This document shows, piece after piece, positions 26,463 to 34,976 of a DNA stretch of 64,000 bases. Origin of the DNA: an uncultured Prevotellaceae bacterium (GTDB lineage: Bacteria; Bacteroidota; Bacteroidia; Bacteroidales; Bacteroidaceae); assembly GCA_900318685.1 (NCBI GenBank), contig ONLL01000005.1, positions 97,448 to 161,447 on the forward strand, in the 5' to 3' direction. Positions within the stretch are counted from its first letter, which is position 1, and each line of letters starts with the position of its first letter. A program made the position numbers and the translations under genes. A model generated the notes under the pieces. It made no database searches and was not told where the DNA came from. It worked only from the letters and a program-made list of their open reading frames with translations.

Positions 26463-28643
26463 ATGAAACTCAAGAATAAATATTTAGCTATTGCAGCTCT
26501 CGGAGCCGTCGGACTCACCTCGTGCAGCGACACGCTGAACGTCGATTCTCCCTCGCAGATGGACCAGACCATGGTCTACAGCTCCACAGAGTTTGCCACC
26601 AACGCCATCAACGGCGTATATGTGCTGTTTGGCGAAGACCCCTACACATCGCGTATGTGCGGTGTGTGGATGCAAAACACCGATGTCGAGGCTATGGGCG
26701 TCAGCGCCACCACTGCCACCAACCATCGTAATGCCGTGTGGCCCCTGCAGGGAGCAGGCAACGTGGGTTGGAGCGACGTGAAGAAGGTATGGGACAACAA
26801 CCTCCAGGCCATCGAACGTGCCAACCAGGTGCGCGCCGGTATCGACGCCAGCGCCATCGGACAGCAGGACGAGATGCAGCAGATCAAGGGCGAGGCCACC
26901 TGTCTGAAGGCCTACCGCTACTACCTGATGTGCAACTTCTTCGGTGATGTGCCTTACTATGACGAGGCAGCCAAGTGGGGTGACGAGATCGACAAGCCCC
27001 GCACCGACAAGAACATCGTCTACAGCCGTGTGCTGCAGCAGCTCGTCGACATCGAGCCCAACATGAAGTGGAGCGACGTCTGCACGGGTGGCATCGAGCG
27101 CATGAACCGTGACTTCGCTATCGGACTCATCGCCCGCATCGCCCTCTTCCGTGCTGGTTACGGCATGACCGCCGACGGCACTATGAAGCGTGCCGACGAC
27201 TATCTCGACGTCAACGGCAATGCTGACCTCGCCGTCACCTATCGCGACATGAATGGTGCTGAGAAGACCGCTCGCACCTACACCGACTACTACCAGATGG
27301 CCAAGGACTACTGCCTGAAACTCATCCAGCTCAAGCCCCGCAGCCTCTATCCCGACTTCGAGCAGGCTTTCATCAACGAGATGAACTATACCATCGAGAA
27401 CAATGCCGAGGTGCTCTATGAGGTGGCCTTCGTCCAGAACTACGGAGGTGACATCGGCTGGAGCTTCGGCGTGGCCAACACAGGTACCTGCGCACAGGGC
27501 ACCACCACCGCCCAGGTTGCCATCACGCCTACGTTCTACATGTCGTTTGCCGACAATGACGTGCGTCGCGACATCGACGTGGCCAAGTATGGTCATACCA
27601 ACGACACCGTCACTGCATCAGCTTCCACAGGCCTCTACATCGGCAAGTGGGACCGCTCACGCGCAGCCCATGACCTGGGTTCAGGCTCCAGTAAGGGTAC
27701 GGGCATCAACTATCCGCTCATGCGCTACTCCGACGTGCTCCTTATGCTCGCCGAGGCTGAAAACGAGCTCAACGGTCCTACCGCACTGGCTAAGGAGCAG
27801 CTGACCACCGTCCGCGCACGCGCCTTTGCCAACAGCCCCACCTATTCCAACGATGTCACCAACTACGTCGCTGCCCTCACGTCGAAGGACGCCTTCTTCA
27901 AGGCCATCGTCGACGAGCGTGCATGGGAGTTTGGCGGCGAGGCCCTGCGCAAGTTCGACCTCATCCGCTGGAACCTCTATGCCAAGAAGATCGAGGAGAC
28001 CATGCGCACCGCCCTCTGCTGGGGTATTGCCTGCAACGAGGACCTGATGAACGATCCCGCTGTCCTCGCCAAGTATCCTGAGGCTGCCAACTATGTCACC
28101 TGGGCCAACAAGCTGTGGTATGCCAAGGTAGCCAAGGGCAACCAGAAGAACCTCAAGTCCGACATCAAGTGGTACAACGAGAAGTATCGCATCGCCGAGG
28201 ACGACGCCACCATGACCGCTGCCGGATGGGTGTCAGTCAACTGGGGCTCGAACATGGTCAAGCGCACGCGTACATACCATTATAATGGAGCCGACTACGG
28301 CACCACCACGCCTGCCAAGGTCGCCAATCCCGACGGCACTGTCACCTACACCCTGGGTACCGCTCCCAACACCACCACTGTCACCGTGGCCGACGGCGAG
28401 CCCACTGGCATCACCCGTAAGGACGTCTATGCTGCCAGCGACTACTACACCCGTCTCTATCGCGGCTATTCCAACGGAGCACTCACCGGCAACGGCGTAG
28501 CTCCCTACCTCCTGCCCATCACCACTGAGACTCTCTCAGCCAGCACCGTGCTCAACAACGACGGCTATCGCATCATGGACTGCAACATGGAAGACGGCGT
28601 CAATGTCGAAGTGGCTACGATCATCAAAGAAAACTACAAATAA
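26463..28643 (+). CDS. susD: SusD/RagB-family outer membrane glycan-binding lipoprotein
   Basis: The 726-aa protein is longer than most SusD proteins (500-650). Lipobox GLTS-C21 is followed by the helical TPR scaffold (LKAYRYYLMCNFFGDVPYYDE, RMNRDFAIGLIARIALFRAGY) and the C-terminal RagB segment (YPLMRYSDVLLMLAEAENEL ... FFKAIVDERAWEFGGEALRKFDLIRW). The extra length is mostly the region after about residue 520, including a beta-rich insertion (about 600-650). It lids the SusC transporter and is 63 bp downstream of it. Confidence 0.96.
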   Translation: MKLKNKYLAIAALGAVGLTSCSDTLNVDSPSQMDQTMVYSSTEFATNAINGVYVLFGEDPYTSRMCGVWMQNTDVEAMGVSATTATNHRNAVWPLQGAGNVGWSDVKKVWDNNLQAIERANQVRAGIDASAIGQQDEMQQIKGEATCLKAYRYYLMCNFFGDVPYYDEAAKWGDEIDKPRTDKNIVYSRVLQQLVDIEPNMKWSDVCTGGIERMNRDFAIGLIARIALFRAGYGMTADGTMKRADDYLDVNGNADLAVTYRDMNGAEKTARTYTDYYQMAKDYCLKLIQLKPRSLYPDFEQAFINEMNYTIENNAEVLYEVAFVQNYGGDIGWSFGVANTGTCAQGTTTAQVAITPTFYMSFADNDVRRDIDVAKYGHTNDTVTASASTGLYIGKWDRSRAAHDLGSGSSKGTGINYPLMRYSDVLLMLAEAENELNGPTALAKEQLTTVRARAFANSPTYSNDVTNYVAALTSKDAFFKAIVDERAWEFGGEALRKFDLIRWNLYAKKIEETMRTALCWGIACNEDLMNDPAVLAKYPEAANYVTWANKLWYAKVAKGNQKNLKSDIKWYNEKYRIAEDDATMTAAGWVSVNWGSNMVKRTRTYHYNGADYGTTTPAKVANPDGTVTYTLGTAPNTTTVTVADGEPTGITRKDVYAASDYYTRLYRGYSNGALTGNGVAPYLLPITTETLSASTVLNNDGYRIMDCNMEDGVNVEVATIIKENYK

Positions 28644-28658
28644 ACACAGGAAGCAAAT

Positions 28659-30386
28659 ATGAAAAAGATATTCAAGACTCTGTTGCTCCTTGCAACAGTA
28701 ACCGCCTCCACAGGAGCCATCATCAGCTGTGGTGACGACGACGACCTGGCCAAGGCCGATGCCCTGTTCCGACCCATCATCAATGCCGATGACAACATCG
28801 AGATGGGACTCGACCAGAACCTTTCGCCTTACATGATCGTCACCTGGGACAACTATACCGATGCCAATGAGTATACCGTCAGGATAGAGAGCGCCGACGG
28901 CACCGATTCCCAATCGATCAATACCAGCGATCACACCTGCCGCTTCGAGAATCTCCAGTACGACAAGGAGTACTTCGTCTACATCAGCTCGGCCAATACC
29001 ACGACCGGTCTCGCCTCGAAGGAATACTCTATCACGGCCACCACGCCCGACTATCCCACGAATCTCGAGACTCCCGCCTCGACCGATATCATTGACATCG
29101 CCCTGCGCATCAAGTGGGCCGATGGCGTCACCTACGACCGTCTCGTAGTCATCAAGGATGCCGACGACGAGCAGGTGGCTGAGGTTGCCGTCACTGCCGA
29201 CGACAATGCCGCTCACGAGAAGATTATCGGTGGACTCGAGCCTAAGACCACCTATCGCATCGAGGCCTGGAACGGCACCACCTACCTCGGCAAGAAGCGT
29301 GCCACTACCGCCGCCTCCGAGAAGTTCGACGGCGAGGTGGTTGACCTCCGCGGTATGGACGTTGACAAGGCCTGGAAGTGGGTCAGCACCGACAACCTCG
29401 ACTCGCTCGTCAGGGTCTATCCCGACAAGGACATCACCATCGTCCTTGAGGGTGGCACCAGCTATCGTCTCCAGACCGTGAAGCTTCCCACCACGGCCGG
29501 CACCATCAAGTTCGTCACGGGTCTCACCCTCTCGGGCAATGCCGTGTGGAAGGTATCGGGCAACTTCGACCTCGCCAATGGCATCAACCTCGGCGGCATC
29601 GCCTTCGAGAAGATTGAGTTCACCGACGACGATACAGCCGATGAGAGCAAGCAGCGCGCTGCCGGCAACTACGGTGGCACCTACCTCTTCAACCAGAACA
29701 GTGACGCCGTCATCGGCACAATCTCGCTGAAGAACTGCACCGTGCGCTACAAGCGCGGCGTGCTTCGCATCCGCAGCACTAATGTCGTCGACAATGTCAT
29801 CATCGACGATTGCATCTTCGAGTACATCGGTGGTTATGGCATCACCAACGTCGACAACGACGGTGCTGCCATCCGCAACATCAAGGTCACCAACTCCACC
29901 TTCGCCAACTGCGTACGCCTGTTCGTCAACACCAAGTCGAAGACTAGCAGTGCACAGAAGGTCGACATCGAGAACTGCACCTTCGTCTACTTCGCAGGCT
30001 CCAGCCGCGGACTCATCGAGCTCCAGGAGAACGAGATCCCCGGCGGCATCACCATCAAGAACTGCATCTACGGATCGGCAGGCGAGGCGCACTCGGCACC
30101 CCAGCAGGGCATCAAGGGATGGACCGGCAAGGTTGTGCCTAATGTTGTCGACTGCTTCTTCACCAGCGACCTCGTATGGGCCCTGAAGGACGACGGCACA
30201 CCTAATAATGCCTTCGACGGCACTACGCTCGCTACCGACACCAAGGGCACCTTCCGCGCTCCCAATCCCGGCACCTACACTGATGCCGACGGTAACGAGA
30301 AGCCCGTGCTCGAGCCTGGCGACTATACCCTCATCAATGCCGAAGCCATCAAGGCCAAGGTGGGCGACCCGCGTTGGCTGCCCTGA
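28659..30386 (+). CDS. Surface lipoprotein: Fn3-like domains plus right-handed beta-helix (DUF4957/DUF5123 type)
   Basis: The 575-aa protein has a lipoprotein signal (C24), then an acidic CGDDDD stretch typical of surface-exported lipoproteins. Two Fn3-like domains (about 45-130 and 135-225) precede a beta-helix (about 235-560) with repeated turns such as IGTISLKNCTVRYKRGVLRI, VIIDDCIFEYIGGYGI and VDIENCTFVYFAGSSRG. Proteins of this layout sit next to SusD in pectin loci and act as glycan-binding proteins or lyase-like proteins. No catalytic residues can be assigned, so binding is the safer reading. Gaps of 15 and 7 bp to its neighbours support one operon. Confidence 0.82.
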   Translation: MKKIFKTLLLLATVTASTGAIISCGDDDDLAKADALFRPIINADDNIEMGLDQNLSPYMIVTWDNYTDANEYTVRIESADGTDSQSINTSDHTCRFENLQYDKEYFVYISSANTTTGLASKEYSITATTPDYPTNLETPASTDIIDIALRIKWADGVTYDRLVVIKDADDEQVAEVAVTADDNAAHEKIIGGLEPKTTYRIEAWNGTTYLGKKRATTAASEKFDGEVVDLRGMDVDKAWKWVSTDNLDSLVRVYPDKDITIVLEGGTSYRLQTVKLPTTAGTIKFVTGLTLSGNAVWKVSGNFDLANGINLGGIAFEKIEFTDDDTADESKQRAAGNYGGTYLFNQNSDAVIGTISLKNCTVRYKRGVLRIRSTNVVDNVIIDDCIFEYIGGYGITNVDNDGAAIRNIKVTNSTFANCVRLFVNTKSKTSSAQKVDIENCTFVYFAGSSRGLIELQENEIPGGITIKNCIYGSAGEAHSAPQQGIKGWTGKVVPNVVDCFFTSDLVWALKDDGTPNNAFDGTTLATDTKGTFRAPNPGTYTDADGNEKPVLEPGDYTLINAEAIKAKVGDPRWLP

Positions 30387-30393
30387 TCGCTAG

Positions 30394-32037
30394 ATGCTTA
30401 TGAACCGACAATTTTCAATCCTTTTTGCTGCGATGGCCACGATGGTGACCATCGCAGCCTTTGCACAGACGCCAGCCTTCCCCGGTGCTGAAGGCTTCGG
30501 CATGTACACCACCGGCGGACGCGGCGGTCGCGTCTATCACGTCACCTCGCTCCTCGACGACGGCAAGACCACCACTCAGGGCACCCTCCGCTGGGCATGT
30601 AGTCAGGCGGGGCCGCGCACCATCGTCTTCGATGTCAGCGGCACCATTTTCCTCCAGTCGGCCCTCAAACTCAAGGAGAATACAACGCTGGCTGGACAGA
30701 CCGCCCCTGGCGACGGTATCTGCATCGCCGGCTATCAGGTCACCTTGGCCAAGAACAACATTATCCGTTTCATCCGCTTCCGTCCGGGCGATGAGAACGG
30801 TGGTGAGCCCGACGGACTGGGAGCGATGGACTCCGAGAACATCATCGTCGACCACTGCTCCGTCTCATGGAGCGTCGACGAGTGCCTCTCTGTCTATGGG
30901 TCACGTAACACCACCGTGCAGTGGTGCATAGCTTCGCAGAGCCTCTGCAACTCCACCCACGTCAAGAAAGCCCACGGCTACGGCGGCAACTGGGGAGGCA
31001 GCGGTGCCAGCTATCATCATAATCTTGTGGCTCATCATGTCTCACGAACGCCGCGACTCGGACCGCGACCCGGCACTCAGACCGACGAACGCATGGACAT
31101 GCGGTGCAACGTCATCTACAACTGGATCGACAACGGTGTCTATGGCGGCGAGGGCATGAATGTCAACATCGTCAACAACTACTATAAGCCCACCACAGCC
31201 ACCAAGCGCGGTGCTAAGGGCATGCGCATCGCTGCTCCTGGCATACGCACCAGCGAGTACACCCATCACGACACCGACAATCCTAACGAGTGGGACAAGA
31301 TGTGGCACGTCTGGGGAAAGTTTTATGTTGAAGGCAATGTCAATACCATGTATCCTGAGGTCACTTCCGACAACTGGACCTATGGCGTCTACAACCAGAT
31401 TGACGCCAACGGCAACGACGGCACTTATACTCAGGGCACGCGCGACAGCATCCGCCTGTCGTCGCCCATCGCCTTCGTCCACACCACCACCCACAGCGCC
31501 GAGCAGGCTTTCCAGCGCGTACTCGACTATGCCGGAGCCTCCCTCCATCGCGATGCCCTCGACGAGATCATCGTCAGCGATGCCCGTCAGGGGAAGTGCA
31601 CCTTCACCGCCAGCGGCAACTCTGCAGGCATCATCGATCATCCCAGCGATGTCATCGGTGACGGATGGACGAAGTGGCCCACGCTCGCCCAGACCGAAGC
31701 CCCTGCCGACACTGACGACGACGGCATGCCCGACGAGTGGGAGAAGGCCCAAGGACTGAACCCTAGCCTCGCCAGCGATGGCCCCGCTGTCTGCGACGAC
31801 GGCTATACCAATCTCGAGCACTATCTCAACTCCCTCGTCCAGCACATCGTTGACCAGCAGAACCAGGGAGGCATCATCCTCGATGGCACTGCCGTCTACG
31901 ACCCTACCGCCGTCCTTCCCGTCTCTTACTCCCCCGCACCCTCCAAGGCCATCTATCGTCTAGACGGCACCACGGCCCACGATGCTACGGCCCCCGGCCT
32001 CTACATCATCGACGGCCGCAAGGTTGCAGTGCGTTAG
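30394..32037 (+). CDS. Secreted pectate lyase, PL1 family
   Basis: The 547-aa protein has a signal peptide ending AAFAQ, then AFPGAEGFGMYTTGGRGGRVYHVTSL at the start of a parallel beta-helix. PL1 motifs include GTLRWACSQAGPRTIVFDVSG, IIVDHCSVSWSVDECLSVYG (calcium/substrate Asp) and VSRTPRLGPRPG, which carries the likely catalytic Arg. PL1 enzymes cleave polygalacturonate by calcium-dependent beta-elimination to 4,5-unsaturated oligogalacturonides. After the catalytic domain a thrombospondin-type-3-like calcium loop (DTDDDGMPDEWEKAQGLNP) and a short tail GLYIIDGRKVAVR follow. The start could be ATG 30394 or 30400. Last gene of the operon. Confidence 0.93.
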   Translation: MLMNRQFSILFAAMATMVTIAAFAQTPAFPGAEGFGMYTTGGRGGRVYHVTSLLDDGKTTTQGTLRWACSQAGPRTIVFDVSGTIFLQSALKLKENTTLAGQTAPGDGICIAGYQVTLAKNNIIRFIRFRPGDENGGEPDGLGAMDSENIIVDHCSVSWSVDECLSVYGSRNTTVQWCIASQSLCNSTHVKKAHGYGGNWGGSGASYHHNLVAHHVSRTPRLGPRPGTQTDERMDMRCNVIYNWIDNGVYGGEGMNVNIVNNYYKPTTATKRGAKGMRIAAPGIRTSEYTHHDTDNPNEWDKMWHVWGKFYVEGNVNTMYPEVTSDNWTYGVYNQIDANGNDGTYTQGTRDSIRLSSPIAFVHTTTHSAEQAFQRVLDYAGASLHRDALDEIIVSDARQGKCTFTASGNSAGIIDHPSDVIGDGWTKWPTLAQTEAPADTDDDGMPDEWEKAQGLNPSLASDGPAVCDDGYTNLEHYLNSLVQHIVDQQNQGGIILDGTAVYDPTAVLPVSYSPAPSKAIYRLDGTTAHDATAPGLYIIDGRKVAVR

Positions 32038-32053
32038 AAACATGCTAACGAAC

Positions 32054-32070
32054 GCACTCTGACGGAGTGC
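32054..32070 (+). terminator. Terminator hairpin of the susC-PL1 operon
   Basis: GCACTC (32054-32059) and GAGTGC (32065-32070) form a 6-bp stem with a 5-nt loop, followed by CCCTTTATCTT, 16 bp after the PL1 stop. Confidence 0.55.
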
Positions 32071-32141
32071 CCCTTTATCTTATGGGCATCCCCATTCTTG
32101 TTACCAAAGGGATGCAAGAATCCGTGCCAAAACACTACACT

Positions 32142-32166
32142 AAGCCTCTCCCGACGGGAGGGGCTT
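32142..32166. terminator. Bidirectional hairpin between PL1 and the LOG gene
   Basis: AAGCCTCTCCC (32142-32152) pairs with GGGAGGGGCTT (32156-32166) with one T-G wobble and a 3-nt loop. TTTTA follows on the plus strand. It abuts the stop of the minus-strand LOG gene, so it may close both convergent transcripts. Confidence 0.65.
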
Positions 32167-33129
32167 TTATTTCAGGGAATCCTGGAAACGCTGGAGTTCC
32201 TGGACGACCTCGTCGAGATCGTCGGTGAGGGCCAGGATGAGGTTCTTGTACATGCCGGTCTGCATGAGGTTCTGGAGCATGGGGTAGACGGGCATCTGGT
32301 TGGTCCAGAAGTCGCAACCTACGAAGATCATGGGGCTGGTGAGACCCACGGAGACATAGTGGTTCTGGACGGCATCCTGGAAGATCTCCTGCATGGTGCC
32401 TGCGCTGCCCGGGGTGTAGACGATGCCACCGTAGGGGAGGGTGAGGATGGCATCTTCGCGGATGCTGTTGTCGAAGAACTTCGCGATGTGGCTGGCGAAG
32501 GGCGTGGAGGGCTCGTGGCCGTAGAGCCAGGTAGGTATGCCCAGGCTGACATACTGCTTCTGTTGCTGCGGATAGCGCTCCATGACATTGAAGGCACTGG
32601 AGAGCCACCCCTCGTCGTGAAAGGAGGGGTAGGGGGTGAGCATGAGGAGGGCGTCGTCGACCTCGTCCTGGGTGCGTCCTGCCAACCAGGCACCGAGGTG
32701 TGTGGCCTCCATAGCTCCGGGGCCACCTCCACTGAGCATGACGAAGCCCAGCTCGGTGAGACGCTTGCTGAGGAGTACGATCTTACGGTACTGGTCGGTA
32801 GTGCGAGGTAGCGCGTGTCCGCCCATTACGCCCACGCAACGGTGCGGGTCGTGCTGCTCGAAGAACTCGTTGAGGGCGGAGTGCACGCCGTGATCGTGGA
32901 CGGTGCGTGCGAGCGACTCCCTGACGTCGAGGGCGTTCTTGCCTGTGCGGATGAAGTGTTCGTAGACTTTCCCGTCGTAGCAGGTCCTTAGTGTCGACGG
33001 AATATCGGGATGGAAGTCTTCGTAGAGGTCGTAGGCGTCGTAGAGTTGGCGGCGCGTGACGTCGTAGGGCACTTCGTTCAGGTAGTCGATCATGCCCTGC
33101 AGGACGTAGATGCTATTGGCTTTAATCAT
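32167..33129 (-). CDS. LOG-family protein (nucleotide 5'-monophosphate phosphoribohydrolase-like)
   Basis: The 320-aa protein has the Rossmann-like LOG fold with the glycine motif GGGPGAMEATHLGAWLAG and the catalytic-type loop YGGIVYTPGSAGTMQEIFQD (family form PGGxGTxxE). The family hydrolyses cytokinin-type or purine nucleoside monophosphates to base and ribose 5-phosphate; older annotations say lysine decarboxylase. An N-terminal helical extension of about 120 residues makes it longer than the usual 180-220. The true substrate is unknown. Divergent from ettA. Confidence 0.85.
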   Translation of the reverse strand: MIKANSIYVLQGMIDYLNEVPYDVTRRQLYDAYDLYEDFHPDIPSTLRTCYDGKVYEHFIRTGKNALDVRESLARTVHDHGVHSALNEFFEQHDPHRCVGVMGGHALPRTTDQYRKIVLLSKRLTELGFVMLSGGGPGAMEATHLGAWLAGRTQDEVDDALLMLTPYPSFHDEGWLSSAFNVMERYPQQQKQYVSLGIPTWLYGHEPSTPFASHIAKFFDNSIREDAILTLPYGGIVYTPGSAGTMQEIFQDAVQNHYVSVGLTSPMIFVGCDFWTNQMPVYPMLQNLMQTGMYKNLILALTDDLDEVVQELQRFQDSLK

Positions 33130-33157
33130 TTTGGTTGGTGTTTTAGGGTTTCAGGGG

Positions 33158-33165
33158 CAAAGTTA
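33158..33165 (-). promoter_or_regulatory. -7 element of the LOG gene
   Basis: TAACTTTG on the minus strand, 29 nt before ATG 33129. No clear TTTG at the expected -33 position, so only the -7 box is supported. Confidence 0.45.
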
Positions 33166-33209
33166 GTGAAAAAGATTCGAAAAACCGCCGCTAATCGGAA
33201 AAAAATGCG

Positions 33210-33217
33210 TATATTTG
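33210..33217 (+). promoter_or_regulatory. -7 element of ettA
   Basis: TATATTTG, 20 nt before ATG 33237. No TTTG at the expected -33 position. The short distance implies a very short leader. Confidence 0.45.
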
Positions 33218-33236
33218 CCGAAAAATACAGAAAGCT

Positions 33237-34934
33237 ATGGCAACAGTTGACGACAAGAAGGTGATTTTCTCGATGGTAGGAGTGAGCAAGACCATCCAGC
33301 AGAATCAGAAACAAGTGCTCAAGAACATCTATCTCAGTTTCTTCTATGGTGCGAAGATAGGCATCATCGGATTGAACGGCGCCGGTAAGTCGACGCTGAT
33401 GAAGATCATCGCCGGCCTGGACCAGCAGTACCAAGGCCACGTGGTGTGGAGTCCCGGCTACACAGTGGGCTACCTGCCTCAGGACCCTCCGCTGAATGAG
33501 GAGAAGACGGTGAAGGAAAATGTGATGGAGGGCGTTCAGCATGTGTATGACACACTTGCCGAGTACGATGAGATCAACGTGAAGTTCGGCCTGCCCGAGT
33601 ACTATGAGGATGCTGACAAGATGGACCAGCTGATGAACCGTCAGGCAGCGTTGCAGGACGTGATTGATGCCACTGACGCATGGAACATGGACTCGAAGCT
33701 GGACCGTGCAATGGCTGCGCTGAACTGTCCGCCAGGTGACTGGAGCGTGAAGAACCTCTCGGGCGGTGAGCGTCGCCGAGTGGCCCTCTGCCGCCTGCTG
33801 CTGCAGAAGCCTGACGTGCTGCTTCTGGACGAGCCTACGAACCACCTCGACGCGGAGTCGATAGACTGGCTGGAGCAGCATCTGCAGCAGTATGAGGGCA
33901 CAGTGATCGCCGTCACTCACGACCGCTACTTCCTTGACGACGTGGCCGAGTGGATACTAGAGCTGGACCGCGGTGAGGGCATACCCTGGAAGGGTAACTA
34001 CTCGAGCTGGCTGGACCAGAAGAGCCAGCGGCTGGCACTGGAGGAGAAGACGGCTTCGAAGCGCCGGAAGACCCTGGAACGCGAGCTGGAATGGGTGAGG
34101 ATGGCTCCGAAGGCACGTCACGCCAAGGGCAAGGCCCGTCTGAACAGCTACGACCGCATGCTCAACGAGGAGCAGAAACAGAAGGAGGAGCGCCTGGAGA
34201 TATTCATCCCCAACGGTCCGCGACTGGGCAACAAGGTGATCGAGGCGGAGCACGTGGCTAAGGCATTTCCCGAGAAGGTGCTCTTCAGCGACCTGAACTT
34301 CGTGCTGCCTCCCAACGGCATCGTGGGCGTGATAGGTCCCAACGGTGCCGGCAAGACGACGCTCTTCCGTCTGATCATGGGCCTGGAACAGGCTGACGCC
34401 GGCACATTCAGCATAGGCGAGACGGTGAGGCTGAGTTATGTGGACCAGCAGCACAAGGACATCGATCCCGGGAAGACGGTCTATCAGGTGGTGAGCCAGG
34501 GCAACGATACCATCCGCATGGGCGGTCGCGACATCAATGCGAGGGCCTATCTGTCGCGCTTCAACTTCAGCGGAGTGGACCAGGAGAAGAAGTGCGGCGT
34601 GCTGTCGGGCGGCGAGCGCAACCGTCTGCAGCTGGCGCTGGCACTGAAGCAGGAGGGCAACGTACTGCTGCTGGACGAGCCGACGAACGATATCGACGTG
34701 AACACGCTGCGGGCCCTGGAAGAGGGTCTGGATGCCTTTGCAGGCTGTGCCGTCGTCATCAGCCACGACCGTTGGTTCCTTGACCGTATATGCACGCATA
34801 TCCTTGCCTTCGAGGGTGGCGGTCAGGTATTTTATTTCGAAGGCAACTACTCTGAATATGAGGCAAATAAAGCGCAGCGCCTAGGCTTGGATGAGCCTAA
34901 GCGCCAAAGGTATCGTAAGTTGATGGAGGAGTAG
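33237..34934 (+). CDS. ettA: Energy-dependent translational throttle protein EttA (ABC-F)
   Basis: The 565-aa protein has two ABC domains and no membrane part. Walker A motifs are GLNGAGKST (45-53) and GPNGAGKTT. Signatures are NLSGGERRRVAL and LSGGERNRLQL, with LLLDEPTNHLD and LLLDEPTNDID. The inter-domain linker RMAPKARHAKGKARLNSYDRM matches the P-site tRNA interaction motif. It binds the ribosomal E site and gates entry into elongation according to ATP/ADP. Start YTVGYLPQ-type sequence and length match EttA rather than Uup or YheS. Confidence 0.95.
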   Translation: MATVDDKKVIFSMVGVSKTIQQNQKQVLKNIYLSFFYGAKIGIIGLNGAGKSTLMKIIAGLDQQYQGHVVWSPGYTVGYLPQDPPLNEEKTVKENVMEGVQHVYDTLAEYDEINVKFGLPEYYEDADKMDQLMNRQAALQDVIDATDAWNMDSKLDRAMAALNCPPGDWSVKNLSGGERRRVALCRLLLQKPDVLLLDEPTNHLDAESIDWLEQHLQQYEGTVIAVTHDRYFLDDVAEWILELDRGEGIPWKGNYSSWLDQKSQRLALEEKTASKRRKTLERELEWVRMAPKARHAKGKARLNSYDRMLNEEQKQKEERLEIFIPNGPRLGNKVIEAEHVAKAFPEKVLFSDLNFVLPPNGIVGVIGPNGAGKTTLFRLIMGLEQADAGTFSIGETVRLSYVDQQHKDIDPGKTVYQVVSQGNDTIRMGGRDINARAYLSRFNFSGVDQEKKCGVLSGGERNRLQLALALKQEGNVLLLDEPTNDIDVNTLRALEEGLDAFAGCAVVISHDRWFLDRICTHILAFEGGGQVFYFEGNYSEYEANKAQRLGLDEPKRQRYRKLMEE

Positions 34935-34946
34935 GCCCACCCCCGA

Positions 34947-34965
34947 CCCCTCCCAAAGGGAGGGG
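34947..34965. terminator. GC-rich hairpin between convergent ettA and GH78 genes
   Basis: CCCCTCCC (34947-34954), loop AAA, GGGAGGGG (34958-34965), a perfect 8-bp stem. No T-run on either side. The word is similar to the hairpins at 10679-10700, 32142-32166 and 37624-37651, all at 3' ends. Confidence 0.55.
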
Positions 34966-34976
34966 GGAGAGGTTGA

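Noticed and set aside
28536-30092. Long minus-strand frame opposite the beta-helix lipoprotein
   Set aside because: Codon-bias shadow. The opposite strand has signal peptide, domains and operon spacing.
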